A stretch of DNA of 64,000 nt from Enterobacter cloacae (GTDB lineage Bacteria; Pseudomonadota; Gammaproteobacteria; Enterobacterales; Enterobacteriaceae), in assembly GCF_011078175.1 (NCBI RefSeq), contig NZ_JAALCJ010000002.1, positions 434,001 to 498,000 of the forward strand, in the 5' to 3' direction. The translations under genes were made by a program, and so were the position numbers. Below, one piece after another: positions 9,271 to 19,640 of this stretch. The notes below the pieces were generated by a model. The model did no database searches. It was not told the DNA's origin and saw only the letters and a program-made list of their open reading frames with translations. How positions within the stretch are numbered: position 1 is the stretch's first letter; every line of letters starts with the position of its first letter.

Positions 9271-11145
9271 TTACGCCAGCAGCAGCGCATTCACACGTTT
9301 AATGAACAGGTTAGGATCTTCCAGCGTGCCGCGCTCGGCCAGCAGGGACTGATCCAACAGCAGTTCAACCCACTCGGCAAAACGGGCGTCGTCCTGGGTA
9401 TCCGCCGCGCGTTTCACCAGCGGATGATCCGGATTAAGCTCAAAGATATATTTCACTTCCGGCACCGCCTGGCCCGCCGCAGCGAACAGTTTCGCCATCT
9501 GGGTGCTCATTTCGTCCGCATCGGTGGTGACAATCGCTGGCGTATCGGTCAGGCGGTGCGTGAAGCGCACCTCTTTCACGCGGTCGCCCAGCAGCGTTTT
9601 AACACGCTCAACGAACGGCTCCAGCGCCTTCTCGGCTTCCTTCGCGCTGTCGTCCACTTCATCCGCCAGCTTATCGATAGACTCGTCGGCTTTGGCAACG
9701 GACTGGAAGGATTTACCGTCGAACTCGGTCAGGTAGTTCATCATCCACTCGTCGATGCGGTCAGACAGCAGCAGCACTTCGATGCCTTTCTTGCGCAGCA
9801 GTTCCAGATGCGGGCTGCTCTTCGCCGCCGCGTAGCTGTCGGCGGTGATGTAGTAGATCTTCTCCTGCCCTTCTTTCATGCGGGAGACGTACTCTTCCAG
9901 CGACACGGTCTGGGCGGAGGAGTCGTTGTGCGTAGAGGCGAAGCGCAGCAGTTTTGCGATCGTTTCAACGTTCGCGGTGTCTTCCGCCGGACCTTCCTTA
10001 AGCACCAGACCGAACTGTTTCCAGAAGGTCTGGTATTTTTCCGCATCGTCCTTCGCCAGTTTTTCCAGCATCTGCAACGCACGTTTGGTCAGGGCGTTAC
10101 GCAGGTTACGGGTGACGGTGCTGTCCTGAAGAATTTCACGGGAGACGTTCAGCGGCAGATCGTTGGAATCTATCAGGCCACGCACAAAGCGCAGGTAGTT
10201 CGGCATGAACTGCTCGGCGTCGTCCATGATGAAGACGCGCTGCACGTACAGCTTCAGGCCGTGCTTGTGATCGCGGTTCCACATGTCCCACGGCGCCTGT
10301 GCCGGGATGTACAGCAGGCTGGTGTACTCCTGCTTCCCTTCCACACGGTTGTGGCTCCAGGTCAGCGGATCGGTAAAGTCGTGGGCGATGTGCTTGTAAA
10401 ACTCGTTGTACTCGTCGTCTTTGATTTCAGCCTTGTTGCGCGTCCACAGCGCCTGCGCCTTGTTGATTTTTTCCCAGGAAACCACGGTTTCGCCGTCTTT
10501 CTCTTCCTGTTTTTCAATCTCAACCGGCAGCGCGATATGGTCAGAATATTTGCTGATGATAGAGCGTACGCGCCAGTCGTTAAGGAAATCGTCTTCGCCT
10601 TCACGCAGGTGCAGGGTTATTTCGGTGCCGCGATCCGCTTTGGTGATGTCGTCAACGGTGTATTCGCCTTCCCCTTTAGATTCCCACAGTACGCCGTTCT
10701 CGGCGCTATCGCCCGCCGCGCGGGTGCGCACGGTGACTTTATCCGCCACGATGAACGCCGAGTAGAAGCCCACGCCGAACTGGCCGATCAGCTGGCTGTC
10801 TTTCGCCTGGTCAGAGCCCATGGACTCGAGGAATGCTTTGGTGCCGGATTTGGCGATGGTTCCAAGATGGTCGATCACCTCGTCGCGGTTCATACCAATG
10901 CCGTTATCGGCGATGGTCAGGGTGCGGTTCTCTTTATTGAACGAGACGCGCACGCGCAGCTCGCCGTCGCCTTCGTACAGATCCGGGTTAGACAGCGCGC
11001 GGAAGCGCAGCTTGTCCGCCGCATCGGAGGCGTTGGAAATCAGCTCACGCAGGAAGATTTCTTTGTTGGAATACAGGGAATGGATCATCAGGTGCAGAAG
11101 CTGTTTTACTTCTGACTGGAAACCACGGGTTTCTTGTCCTTTCAT
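9271..11145 (-). CDS. htpG: Molecular chaperone HtpG (bacterial Hsp90)
   Basis: HtpG is the cytosolic Hsp90 homologue, a dimeric ATP-dependent chaperone working with DnaK on client proteins. The 624-residue protein has the N-terminal GHKL ATPase domain ([14 protein letters not shown] near residue 35-48, DNGIGM near 80), the middle domain and the C-terminal dimerisation domain; the length equals E. coli HtpG. A sigma-32-type promoter lies upstream at 11198-11226. The stop codon is directly followed by repeat copy D2. Confidence 0.98.
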   Translation of the reverse strand: MKGQETRGFQSEVKQLLHLMIHSLYSNKEIFLRELISNASDAADKLRFRALSNPDLYEGDGELRVRVSFNKENRTLTIADNGIGMNRDEVIDHLGTIAKSGTKAFLESMGSDQAKDSQLIGQFGVGFYSAFIVADKVTVRTRAAGDSAENGVLWESKGEGEYTVDDITKADRGTEITLHLREGEDDFLNDWRVRSIISKYSDHIALPVEIEKQEEKDGETVVSWEKINKAQALWTRNKAEIKDDEYNEFYKHIAHDFTDPLTWSHNRVEGKQEYTSLLYIPAQAPWDMWNRDHKHGLKLYVQRVFIMDDAEQFMPNYLRFVRGLIDSNDLPLNVSREILQDSTVTRNLRNALTKRALQMLEKLAKDDAEKYQTFWKQFGLVLKEGPAEDTANVETIAKLLRFASTHNDSSAQTVSLEEYVSRMKEGQEKIYYITADSYAAAKSSPHLELLRKKGIEVLLLSDRIDEWMMNYLTEFDGKSFQSVAKADESIDKLADEVDDSAKEAEKALEPFVERVKTLLGDRVKEVRFTHRLTDTPAIVTTDADEMSTQMAKLFAAAGQAVPEVKYIFELNPDHPLVKRAADTQDDARFAEWVELLLDQSLLAERGTLEDPNLFIKRVNALLLA

Positions 11146-11197
11146 CTAAGTCGACCTCAACAATGCCATTTAATGGGGTTGTAAAACGTTGAGTGAG

Positions 11198-11226
11198 AGA
11201 TGGGGATAAGGGGGGAAATTTTCAAG
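11198..11226 (-). promoter_or_regulatory. Sigma-32 heat-shock promoter of htpG
   Basis: On the minus strand a CTTGAA -35 element (11221-11226) is separated by 15 bases from CCCCATCT (11198-11205), matching the sigma-32 consensus CTTGAA-N13-15-CCCCATNT. It lies about 55 bases upstream of the htpG ATG. Confidence 0.8.
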
Positions 11227-11250
11227 CGGAGGCCGCGCGCGCAGCCTCCG
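11227..11250 (-). terminator. GC-rich hairpin 3' of recR
   Basis: Arms CGGAGGC and GCCTCCG enclose a GC-rich 10-base loop just past the recR stop. The U tract is poor. The hairpin abuts the -35 element of the htpG promoter, so it may insulate htpG from recR read-through. Confidence 0.55.
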
Positions 11251-11255
11251 TTTGG

Positions 11256-11860
11256 TCAGAAAATAATCTTGTGACGTCCGGCCAGCGAGTGCGACAGCGT
11301 GGTGCCGTCGACCATCTCCAGCTCACCGCCTACCGGCACGCCGTGGGCGATACGGCTGGCGTCAACGCCGTACTGCGCGCACAGCTCGGCGATGTAGTTG
11401 GCGGTTGCCTCCCCTTCCACCGTCGGGTTGGTGGCGAGGATCACCTCTTTGATGGTTTCCGACTCCAGGCGCTCCTCCAGGCGATCGAGACCAATATCGT
11501 CCGGGCCGATGCCGTCCAGCGGGGAGAGATGCCCCATCAGCACGAAATAGCGGCCGGAAAACTGCCCGGTTTGTTCGATGGCGTAGATGTCCGCCGGACT
11601 CTCCACCACGCAAATCTGACCGTTTTCCTGACGACGCGGGTTCGTGCAGATGTTACAGACGTCCTGCTCGGTAAAGGTGCGACAATCCGCACAGTGACCA
11701 ATTTCTGACATGGCACGGGTCAGAGCCTGCGCCAGGCGCATCCCGCCGCTGCGGTCGCGCTGCAATAGCGTAAACGCCATGCGCTGCGCCGACTTCGGGC
11801 CAACGCCCGGCAGGCAGCGCAGTGCTTCCATTAACTGCGTGAGCAGCGGACTGGTTTGCA

Positions 11861-11861
<1 letters not shown>
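11256..11861 (-). CDS. recR: Recombination mediator RecR
   Basis: RecR acts with RecF and RecO to load RecA on gapped DNA. The 201-residue protein has a helix-hairpin-helix region ([11 protein letters not shown]), a four-cysteine zinc site at C57, C60, C69 and C72, a Toprim domain ([13 protein letters not shown] onward) and the C-terminal Walker-B-like GVPVGGELE segment. Its ATG overlaps the ybaB stop in the sequence TGATG, indicating translational coupling in a dnaX-ybaB-recR operon. Confidence 0.98.
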
Positions 11862-12235
<374 letters not shown>

Positions 12236-12247
12236 TCAGACTCACGA

Positions 12248-14176
12248 TCAAATGGGGCGAATACTCTCTTCATCCAGATCGGCGTCAAAGAACCGACGCA
12301 GGGTCTGGATGTTGTTATCCGCAATAATCGCCTCGCGCGCCTGCGCGAGCTTCTCTTCATAAATAGCCTGTCGCCACTCAAGCGGCGTTTTCACCGCCGG
12401 ATTATCATCTTCAATGATAGTCAATTCAACCGGCACACCCTGTAATGCGGTAAGCGCCTCGGCCAGCGCCTTTTGCGCGCCAGGGGAATTGAGGTGCCGC
12501 TGACCAGGGCGCAGGTGCAGACGCACCTGATTACCGTCCTGCTCTTTCCAGGCGTTCAGCGCAACCTGCTCGACCAGCTTCGGCAGCTGGAGTTTGCTGA
12601 CCTCGGCGGCCCAGGCGTCGCGCTCGATGGACTCTTCGGCGAGCTTCGCGGACAGCTCCGGCGTTTTTTCGTGCTCCAGCGCCTTTTTCAGTGCTTTTGG
12701 CGTGGCGACCACTTCCTTGACCGTCTCAACAACGGTGGTCGCCTTCCAGCGGTACGCCTCTTGTTTCGCCGGGGCTTTTTGCTCGAGCGCGGACGGTGCC
12801 GGACGCGACTGTACGCGCTCCGTTACCGAGGCCAGTCGTTCAAGCGCGGCGTTGTTCACCGGCCGCGCTCTTGCAGGCGCTGCCGGTTCACTCTTTTTTG
12901 GTTTGGTTGCTCCCTGCGCACGTTGCAACTGGCTTCGTGCGGCAAGCACCGAACTGGTGGCATCCGACAGCGGCACGTTTTGCTGCTGCGGCGGCGTCGG
13001 TTGCGGTGGCACTTGCGGCGGTGACATTACCGCGGTTGGAGCAACCGGCGCAAAGGACTGCCGGGGCGCTTCCGGCTCCGGCAATGGCATGCGCGGATGA
13101 AAGGCCAGCGCGCGGAGCAGCGTCATTTCGACACCCATCCGCCGATCCGGTGCAAACGGCAGCTCTTTGCGGCCAATCAGCAGCGTTTGATAATAAAGCT
13201 GAACATCAGCCGGCGGCACGGTGCGCGCAAGTTCACGCATCCGCTGCTCAATGGTCGCCATGTCCGCGCCAATGGCCGACGGGGACAGTTGCAGCATCGC
13301 CACGCGGTGCAGCAGGCTGAGCATCTCGACCAGCAGCGCTTCCCACTCAATGCCACGGGCGGCGGCGTCATTGACGAGCGTCATCACCCGCTCGCCGTTG
13401 GCGGCAATCATCGCTTCGATAAGCGACAGCGCCTGATCGTCATCCAGCGTGCCGAGCATGGTGCTGACCGCGTCGGTAGAGAGTTTACCCTCACCGCTGG
13501 CAATTGCCTGATCGGTCAGGCTTAGCGCATCGCGCAGGCTGCCGTCCGCCGCACGGGCCAGCAGTTGCAGCGCGCGTGGTTCGTGAGCGATCTTCTCTTC
13601 ATCGAGGATATGCTCAAGCTGGGCGCGGATCTGCTCAACGTCCAACGCCTTCAGATGGAATTGCAGGCAGCGGGAGAGGATCGTGACCGGCAGCTTTTGC
13701 GGATCGGTGGTCGCCAGCAGGAATTTTACATGCGCGGGCGGCTCTTCCAGCGTTTTTAGCAGGGCGTTGAAGCTGTGACGCGACAGCATGTGCACTTCAT
13801 CGATCAGATAGACCTTGAAGCGGCCGCGCGCGGGGGCGTACTGCACGTTGTCGAGCAGATCGCGGGTGTCTTCCACTTTGGTACGCGAGGCGGCGTCGAT
13901 CTCAATCAGATCGACAAAACGCCCCTGCTCGATCTCCCGGCAGTTATCACACACGCCGCACGGCGTGGCGGTGATCCCGGTTTCGCAGTTCAGACCTTTC
14001 GCCAGCAAACGGGCAATAGAGGTCTTACCGACGCCGCGGGTGCCGGAGAAAAGATAGGCGTGATGGATGCGACCTAGCGACAAGCCGTTCGCCAGGGCCG
14101 TCAGCACATGTTCCTGACCGACAACGTCAGCAAAGGTTTGTGGTCGCCATTTACGGGCTAACACCTGATAACTCAT
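12248..14176 (-). CDS. dnaX: DNA polymerase III subunits tau and gamma
   Basis: DnaX is the clamp-loader ATPase; full-length tau also bridges polymerase core and DnaB helicase. The 642-residue tau has the AAA+ domain with Walker A GTRGVGKT at 45-52, zinc cysteines C64, C73, C76 and C79, the DEVH Walker B, a proline-rich linker (about 360-480) and the tau-specific C-terminal domains. MSYQVLARKW at 14176 is chosen as start by family; a five-codon in-frame extension exists. A frameshift site at codons 427-428 would yield the shorter gamma. First gene of the dnaX-ybaB-recR operon. Confidence 0.97.
   Translation of the reverse strand: MSYQVLARKWRPQTFADVVGQEHVLTALANGLSLGRIHHAYLFSGTRGVGKTSIARLLAKGLNCETGITATPCGVCDNCREIEQGRFVDLIEIDAASRTKVEDTRDLLDNVQYAPARGRFKVYLIDEVHMLSRHSFNALLKTLEEPPAHVKFLLATTDPQKLPVTILSRCLQFHLKALDVEQIRAQLEHILDEEKIAHEPRALQLLARAADGSLRDALSLTDQAIASGEGKLSTDAVSTMLGTLDDDQALSLIEAMIAANGERVMTLVNDAAARGIEWEALLVEMLSLLHRVAMLQLSPSAIGADMATIEQRMRELARTVPPADVQLYYQTLLIGRKELPFAPDRRMGVEMTLLRALAFHPRMPLPEPEAPRQSFAPVAPTAVMSPPQVPPQPTPPQQQNVPLSDATSSVLAARSQLQRAQGATKPKKSEPAAPARARPVNNAALERLASVTERVQSRPAPSALEQKAPAKQEAYRWKATTVVETVKEVVATPKALKKALEHEKTPELSAKLAEESIERDAWAAEVSKLQLPKLVEQVALNAWKEQDGNQVRLHLRPGQRHLNSPGAQKALAEALTALQGVPVELTIIEDDNPAVKTPLEWRQAIYEEKLAQAREAIIADNNIQTLRRFFDADLDEESIRPI
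12893..12899 (-). other. Programmed -1 frameshift site in dnaX
   Basis: The minus-strand heptamer A-AAA-AAG spans codons 427-428. After a -1 slip the next codons read GAG TGA, so gamma would end one residue later at about 429 residues, as in E. coli. The upstream AGGGAGCA acts as the stimulatory Shine-Dalgarno-like sequence in E. coli and is present here 8 bases or so before the heptamer; a GC-rich stem can form downstream. Confidence 0.88.
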
Positions 14177-14225
14177 GGGCAGGCTCTGCAACGCTGGAAG
14201 GTGAATTTATGGAGGGGAATGCTAT

Positions 14226-14254
14226 CACAACCTCACCCATTGAGCGAGGTTGTG
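14226..14254 (-). terminator. Inverted repeat 3' of apt
   Basis: Arms CACAACCTC and GAGGTTGTG pair perfectly around an 11-base loop between the apt stop and the dnaX start. No T run follows on the minus strand, so it may be a weak terminator or a leader structure of dnaX. Confidence 0.4.
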
Positions 14255-14264
14255 AAAATCGGGA

Positions 14265-14816
14265 TTAATGACCCGGGAATGGCACCAGGCAGTAGCTGGT
14301 AATGCCCTGTTTTTCGAGGCGCTGTTCGCCGCCAAGATCGAACAGGTTAATGATGAAGGCCGCGTCAGTCACTTCCCCGCCCAGACGACGGATCAGCTTC
14401 ACGGTCGCTTCGATGGTGCCGCCGGTTGCCAGCAGATCGTCCACCACCAGCACTTTGTCGCCCGGTTTGATCGCATCAACGTGAATTTCCAGCTGATCGG
14501 TGCCGTATTCCAGCTCATAGCTCTCAGCAATGGTTTCACGCGGCAGTTTGCGCGGCTTACGCACCGGCACAAAACCCACGCCCATCGCCAGCGCAACCGG
14601 TGCGCCAAACAGGAAGCCACGGGCTTCGGTACCTACTACTTTGGTGATCCCGGCGTTTTTATAACGCTCGACCAGCAGTTCAATGCTGAGCGCGTACGCT
14701 TTCGGGTCTTCCAGCAAGCTGGTGACATCGCGGAAAAGAATGCCAGGTTTTGGATAGTCCTGGATACTTTTGATGCTATTTTTCAGATATTCAAGCTGCT
14801 GTGCAGTTGCGGTCAT
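14265..14816 (-). CDS. apt: Adenine phosphoribosyltransferase Apt
   Basis: Apt converts adenine and PRPP to AMP in purine salvage. The 183-residue protein carries the PRPP-binding motif [13 protein letters not shown] near residues 120-132 and the usual ETRGFLF-like segment ([13 protein letters not shown]). The ATG at 14816 ([12 protein letters not shown]) gives the E. coli length; an 18-codon upstream in-frame extension is not supported by the family. It precedes dnaX on the same strand. Confidence 0.97.
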   Translation of the reverse strand: MTATAQQLEYLKNSIKSIQDYPKPGILFRDVTSLLEDPKAYALSIELLVERYKNAGITKVVGTEARGFLFGAPVALAMGVGFVPVRKPRKLPRETIAESYELEYGTDQLEIHVDAIKPGDKVLVVDDLLATGGTIEATVKLIRRLGGEVTDAAFIINLFDLGGEQRLEKQGITSYCLVPFPGH

Positions 14817-14967
14817 CGGTTTGTGCCTAAATAAAACAGTGTTACTCACGGCGCGCGACGAGTCGGTCAAAGTAACAGTTGTTTAACCTTTGACCAGGCG
14901 CACCTGTGCTCGAAAACGGTCGAATTTACTGGCTGTGAGCCATAATTGCAACCGCCATGATGAGGCA

Positions 14968-15345
14968 TCAGTGCTTTTGTTGCTTTTCATCAACCACGGG
15001 GATCCGCCACATAAAGATCAGCAGGCAAACCAGGATCGCCAGCAGCAGAATACGCACCCACATCATTTTCACCAGCCATAACGAAACAGCGAAGGTGATC
15101 AGGATGAAGGCAATAGCGCGCGGCTTGGCGCCGGGCGGCATGGCACGGTGTTTTTGCCAGTGTCGCAGGTAACCGCCAAACCACGAGCGATACAAGAGCC
15201 AGTGGTGAAAACGCGGCGATGAGCGGGCGAAACACCAGGCCGCCAGCAGGATGAACGGGGTGGTCGGCAGCAAGGGTAAAACCACACCCAGCGTGCCCAG
15301 CACTACCGCGAGCCAGCCAATGATGATTAAAATAGTACGCTGCAT
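14968..15345 (-). CDS. ybaN: DUF454 inner-membrane protein YbaN
   Basis: YbaN is a small inner-membrane protein of the DUF454 family with no established function. The 125-residue protein has a hydrophobic N-terminal pair of helices (residues 2-40, GVVLPLLPTTPFILLAAWCFARSS is the family signature region), a basic cytoplasmic stretch, and a third and fourth hydrophobic segment (about 83-115). The start MQRTILIII at 15345 matches E. coli. It is divergent from priC with about 50 bases between starts. Confidence 0.92.
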   Translation of the reverse strand: MQRTILIIIGWLAVVLGTLGVVLPLLPTTPFILLAAWCFARSSPRFHHWLLYRSWFGGYLRHWQKHRAMPPGAKPRAIAFILITFAVSLWLVKMMWVRILLLAILVCLLIFMWRIPVVDEKQQKH

Positions 15346-15395
15346 AATGCGAATCGTTATCAAACTGAACGGCTACTTTACCACTGGAGAGCGCA

Positions 15396-15923
15396 TTGAA
15401 AACAGCACTGCTTCTTGAGAGGCTGCAAAATCAGCTGATGACTCTGCGGGCGCAGGCCATACCGCTGATGGAGCATGCCACGCTGAAACCGCGCTTTGAC
15501 CGGCAGCTTTTCCGCACCCGTAGCACCGTCATTCAGGATTACCTGGCTGAGACGCAGACCAACCTCGACGAGCTTCGCCACGCGGTTGAGAGTGAACAGC
15601 AGGAACAGGTGGCGTGGCTTGCGGAGCATCTTACCGAGCAGATCACCGCCCTGCACCGGGAAATCGCCGCCTGGCCGTTGCGGGCATGGGACAGCGCCTC
15701 GCCTGGACTCGGAAAATGGCAGCGCAAGCGGCTGGAAACCCAGGAGTTTGAGCGCCGTCTGTTTGAGATGAAGCATGAGCGCGAAGCTCGCCTGAACAAC
15801 AGCGAAACGCTGGAAGAGCAGCAGTTATTAATGCGTGAAATCAGCGCGCTGGAAGGCCGCATCGTTCGCTGCCGACAGGCGCTGGATGAGATTGAACGCG
15901 TCCTTGAACGCCTGACCCGTTAA
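15396..15923 (+). CDS. priC: Primosomal replication protein N'' PriC
   Basis: PriC restarts stalled forks by remodelling SSB and loading DnaB on gapped forks independently of PriA. The 175-residue protein is highly helical and ends RLTR like E. coli PriC. The start is a TTG at 15396 preceded by GGAG about 7 bases upstream; no ATG gives the conserved N-terminus [11 protein letters not shown]. ybaM follows 14 bases after the stop on the same strand, suggesting an operon. Confidence 0.94.
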   Translation: MKTALLLERLQNQLMTLRAQAIPLMEHATLKPRFDRQLFRTRSTVIQDYLAETQTNLDELRHAVESEQQEQVAWLAEHLTEQITALHREIAAWPLRAWDSASPGLGKWQRKRLETQEFERRLFEMKHEREARLNNSETLEEQQLLMREISALEGRIVRCRQALDEIERVLERLTR

Positions 15924-15937
15924 CAGGAGTTACACTG

Positions 15938-16108
15938 ATGTCACTGGATAATGCCCCCGACGAGGTCAAGCTGGCCGTCGATTTAATTATGCTGCTGGAG
16001 AATCATGAGATCCAGGCGGAGACGGTGCTGAAGGCACTGGAGATTGTGCGGCGAGATTTTGAGGGAAAGGTGAAGGCCGGTTGCCCTCACCCTAGCCCTC
16101 TCCCTTGA
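15938..16108 (+). CDS. ybaM: YbaM/PriM family small protein with repeat-derived tail
   Basis: This 56-codon gene encodes [20 protein letters not shown] and on to [11 protein letters not shown], matching E. coli YbaM (53 residues as I recall) over the first 45 or so positions. YbaM is encoded with priC and has recently been linked to replication restart; I treat its role as uncertain. Its last nine residues, CPHPSPLP preceded by G, are read from the GC-rich intergenic repeat, replacing the charged E. coli C-terminus. CAGGAG lies 6-10 bases before the ATG. Confidence 0.9.
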   Translation: MSLDNAPDEVKLAVDLIMLLENHEIQAETVLKALEIVRRDFEGKVKAGCPHPSPLP

Positions 16109-16121
16109 GGGAGAGGGGACC
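16079..16121 (+). repeat. GC-rich palindromic repeat, copy E1 (in the 3' end of ybaM)
   Basis: The element reads CCCTCACCCTAGCCCTCTCC then GGGAGAGG. Unlike the other copies it begins before the stop codon of ybaM and encodes its last residues; the TGA stop is formed inside the palindrome loop. Confidence 0.85.
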
Positions 16122-16149
16122 GTCAGGTGCGGTTTGAAAGGTCTGCTTT

Positions 16150-19100
16150 TTACCCTCTCTCCTCTGGGGAGAGGGCAGGATAAGGGGCGGGATTTTCGTC
16201 AGCCTTAATCTCGCGCTTCACTTCCGTATGCTCGTCACCTTTCACGTTACGCAGGTGCACTTCAAGCTGGTTGAAGGCGATATTAATGTTGTTTTCACGG
16301 CACAGTCGGTCAATGGTGCGGTTCAGCTCATCAACGGTGTAGCTGCGATCGCGCAATTCGCGTACGTACAGGCGCAGCTCATGATCCAGCGTGCTTGGCC
16401 CGAAGGTGGTGAAGAATACGTCAGGCGCAGGATCGTGCATCACTTTAGGGTGTGATTTCGCGGCTGACAGCAGGACCTCTTTCACTTTATCCAGATCTGA
16501 ACCGTAGGCCACCCCAAGGCGAATCACCACACGGGTAGTCGTGTCTGAAAGCGACCAGTTGATCAGGCGTTCGGTCACAAAGGCTTTGTTCGGAATGATC
16601 ACCTCTTTGCGGTCGAAGTCGGTGATGGTGGTCGCACGAATACGGATCTTGCTGACGGTCCCGGAGAAGGTGCCGATGGTGACGGTATCGCCGATACGCA
16701 CCGGACGCTCGAACAGGATAATCAGGCCAGAGACAAAGTTACCGAAGATCTCCTGCAACCCAAAGCCCAGACCCACCGACAACGCCGCCGCCAGCCACTG
16801 AAGTTTATCCCACGAGACGCCCAGCGAGCCGAATACCGTCATCGCCCCGACAATAATAATGACGTAGTTCAGGATAGTGGTAATGGCATACGACGCCCCC
16901 TGACGCAGGTTAAGCCTTGAGAGCACCAGCACTTCCAGCAGACCCGGCAGGTTGCGGATCAACGCCCAGGCAACCATTGACGACACCAGCGCAAAAAGCA
17001 GGCTGCCCATGGTGACGCTTTTCATTACCGCAGCGCCCGCTTCTGTACCGTTGTATTGCCAGAGGGTGATACTGTCGAGGTAGGCGAAGACGGTAATTAA
17101 ATCAGACCAGATGGCCCAGAACATCACCGCAAACAGCGCGATCATCACCAGCATGGTAATACGCATCGTTTGCTGGTTAACCTGCTCCAGGGCAATGGTC
17201 GGCTCTTCCTGCGGCTCCGCCCCTTCAGCCCCCTCTTTCACCTGATGCTGCCGACGGGCAACAGCACGACGATATGCAATGCGGCGCGCCGCCACACTTA
17301 AACCACGCAGCACGGTCTGGAACAGCAGGTTCCACACAATCACCAGGTAAACCGTTTCGATCCAGCGACCTGACAGACGAAGCGTGGTATAGAAGTAACC
17401 CGTCGCCGTCAGCACCATCAGCGCCAGCGGAATGATCGCCAACACCGTTACGGTAACCAGACGAAGATTATGGGATTCTTTATCACGCCAGCTGTCGCGG
17501 CACATTGGCCACATCAGGACGGCAATCAACAGCAGGTTAAGCATAATAACCAACTGCCCCAGCACGTCATCCATCAGATGCAGTGGCGAAAGCTCGGCCA
17601 CAACTGACCAGAAGTGCAGCGGCAGCAGCGCGAGGCTGATGCGCACAATCTGGCGACGCCAGTGGCTGGTAAGTTTCTCCGGCATGTTGAAGTGGCGGAC
17701 GGCAACGCCATCTTTTTCCAGCACTTTCCAGCACAGGCCAAACACCAGCCAGAACAGCGCCAGCTTCTTGCTGAACGCCCACAGCAGATCGCTGATATTC
17801 AACTGCATGGTCAACAGGATTAGGCCCAGGGCGAGTATCAACAGGCAGACCGGCAGAGCACGGATCAGGTCGATCAGGATCGCTTTTGGGGTGTGCAGCT
17901 GGCTGTCGTTACGCAGTTGCCCCACTTCCGAGGCCAGCTTCGCCTGGTACTGTTTCAGCCATTTCAAACGCCAGCGAATCAACCCGGCAATCAATAACAG
18001 CGGTAATCCAGCCAGGAAGGCAATCATTACCGCAGGCCAGGCTTTCTCCCAGTTCACGGTAATTTTCATGCTTTTGATCTGGGATTTCAGCGTTTCCGGG
18101 AAAGCTTTAAACCAGTCCCAGTCCATGGGTTTGTTGCTGTTCACCCAGAAAATCTGCTGGGTCAGGATCTCCTGTAGGCTTTTAGACACGCTCACCAGCT
18201 GCTGCTGGTTGACTTGCAGATTAATCGCCATCATCAGCTGATTGCCCAGCTGCTTGTTAAGCTGATCGAGCAGTTCGCGGCGCATGTCCACCACCTGCAA
18301 CAGCGCGTCGTGAACTTCAGCGTTCACTTCACCTGAATGGCCCTCTTCCACTTTGGCAACGAAGATATCGCTCTGGAATAGCGCATCACGTTGCTGGTTG
18401 ACGTCAAACTGTTCAAGACGCAGATCCGCAATGCGGTTGGTCATGTCTTCCAGCTCGTCGGCGGACGGCAGCGTCTGCTGTTGCTGGTAAAGAATGCGCG
18501 ACAGCAGCAGGCTGCCCTTCAGGACGGCAATCTGCTCTTTGACGTTACGCTCGGCCTGCAATGCGCGATCCAGCCAGTTTTTAACCTTGATATTTTGCTG
18601 CACCAGCGCGCTGCCGTTTTCAGTCGCCTGAATCAGACGCTCGCTCAGCTGGTGGTTAATCTCCAGCTCCTGCTTCACCAGCGGGTTGGCCTGAATACGC
18701 GCCGTTTCGTCTGGGGAGACCGCTTCCTGCGCCGTTTTTTCAGTCAGCGTCAGGCGCTTGCTGTTCACCGCTTCCTGCAACAGCTGAAGCTGATGCTCAA
18801 GCCGGTTGATATTCGCGGTCACGTAGTCACGCTGTTTTTGCAGCGCATCCTGTAGCACCGTGTTGCCTTCCAGACTCTTACGCTGCTGTTCAATCTCCGC
18901 ATTCAGCAGCGTCTGCTGGATATTCAGCAGCGTTTGCTGGGTGGGGCGAAGCGCCCCTTCCCCCACGGTAATGCCATTCAGACGGTTACGTATCTGCTGA
19001 AGCTGTTGCGACGCAGAATACATGGCGTTCTGCACGCGCTCAGGCTGGGTTTGCAGCGAAACCAGCTGGCTGTTGTAGGTTGAGAGATCGGACTGCGCCG

Positions 19101-19527
19101 TTTGCAGATCGTCCAGCAGCTGCGCCACGCGCGACTCAAGCTGGCGCAACGACAGCGTGGCAAGCGTTTTTCGGGTTTCATCGTCATTATCGACGTCGCT
19201 GAGCGCATTCAGCGCCTCCGTAGCCTTACGCATGTTTTCCGGCGCCTGAGCGACCTTCTGCCGTAGCTGAGCCGTTTCGGCTTTGATGCGATCGATCTTG
19301 TCCAGCGTTTCCAGGGTTTCCGTCAGATCCTGCTGAACGAGTTTTTCCTGGGCGGAGAGATCTTTCTGCTTATTCAGGGTGTCAAGTTGCGACTGAACAT
19401 CAGCACGCGTGGGAATGTCACTGCCGTTATCTGCACGGGCCCAGGAGAGCGGCGCGGCTGCAAAATAAAACAGCAGGATCAAAAACAGAGCCAGAACAGA
19501 TTGTTGCGAGCGATTGGTGTGCAGCAT
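16150..19527 (-). CDS. mscK: Mechanosensitive channel MscK (KefA)
   Basis: MscK is a large inner-membrane mechanosensitive channel gated by tension and external potassium. The 1125-residue protein has a signal peptide (cleavage near ARA at about 30-32), a long coiled-coil-rich periplasmic domain (about 35-465), some 11 membrane helices, and a C-terminal MscS-type pore and vestibule (GLGFGLQEIFGNFVSG then ERPVRIGDTV). E. coli MscK has 1120 residues as I recall. The final 14 residues, NPAPYPALSPEERG, come from repeat copy E2, a tail unlike that of E. coli. It converges on ybaM. Confidence 0.96.
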   Translation of the reverse strand: MLHTNRSQQSVLALFLILLFYFAAAPLSWARADNGSDIPTRADVQSQLDTLNKQKDLSAQEKLVQQDLTETLETLDKIDRIKAETAQLRQKVAQAPENMRKATEALNALSDVDNDDETRKTLATLSLRQLESRVAQLLDDLQTAQSDLSTYNSQLVSLQTQPERVQNAMYSASQQLQQIRNRLNGITVGEGALRPTQQTLLNIQQTLLNAEIEQQRKSLEGNTVLQDALQKQRDYVTANINRLEHQLQLLQEAVNSKRLTLTEKTAQEAVSPDETARIQANPLVKQELEINHQLSERLIQATENGSALVQQNIKVKNWLDRALQAERNVKEQIAVLKGSLLLSRILYQQQQTLPSADELEDMTNRIADLRLEQFDVNQQRDALFQSDIFVAKVEEGHSGEVNAEVHDALLQVVDMRRELLDQLNKQLGNQLMMAINLQVNQQQLVSVSKSLQEILTQQIFWVNSNKPMDWDWFKAFPETLKSQIKSMKITVNWEKAWPAVMIAFLAGLPLLLIAGLIRWRLKWLKQYQAKLASEVGQLRNDSQLHTPKAILIDLIRALPVCLLILALGLILLTMQLNISDLLWAFSKKLALFWLVFGLCWKVLEKDGVAVRHFNMPEKLTSHWRRQIVRISLALLPLHFWSVVAELSPLHLMDDVLGQLVIMLNLLLIAVLMWPMCRDSWRDKESHNLRLVTVTVLAIIPLALMVLTATGYFYTTLRLSGRWIETVYLVIVWNLLFQTVLRGLSVAARRIAYRRAVARRQHQVKEGAEGAEPQEEPTIALEQVNQQTMRITMLVMIALFAVMFWAIWSDLITVFAYLDSITLWQYNGTEAGAAVMKSVTMGSLLFALVSSMVAWALIRNLPGLLEVLVLSRLNLRQGASYAITTILNYVIIIVGAMTVFGSLGVSWDKLQWLAAALSVGLGFGLQEIFGNFVSGLIILFERPVRIGDTVTIGTFSGTVSKIRIRATTITDFDRKEVIIPNKAFVTERLINWSLSDTTTRVVIRLGVAYGSDLDKVKEVLLSAAKSHPKVMHDPAPDVFFTTFGPSTLDHELRLYVRELRDRSYTVDELNRTIDRLCRENNINIAFNQLEVHLRNVKGDEHTEVKREIKADENPAPYPALSPEERG
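16153..16195 (-). repeat. GC-rich palindromic repeat, copy E2 (in the 3' end of mscK)
   Basis: On the minus strand the element reads CCCTTATCCTGCCCTCTCCC followed by a GAGAGAGGG arm. The mscK reading frame runs through it and stops at TAA right after the palindrome. With E1 it forms an opposed pair 30 bases apart. Confidence 0.82.
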
Positions 19528-19640
19528 AGTCGTGAATATGATGTGAGAAATGACCGGAAATAGTCGGGCGTGAAGGATATCATGCCCGGCTGAAGCAGAA
19601 TAGTACGACGGAAAGCGTCGACGATTTTTCCCGTGCCCGA

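Noticed and set aside
9178..11115. 645-codon open frame on the plus strand opposite htpG
   Set aside because: It is the mirror frame of a highly conserved gene with strong codon bias; it has no ribosome site, no recognisable domain, and begins inside the repeat.
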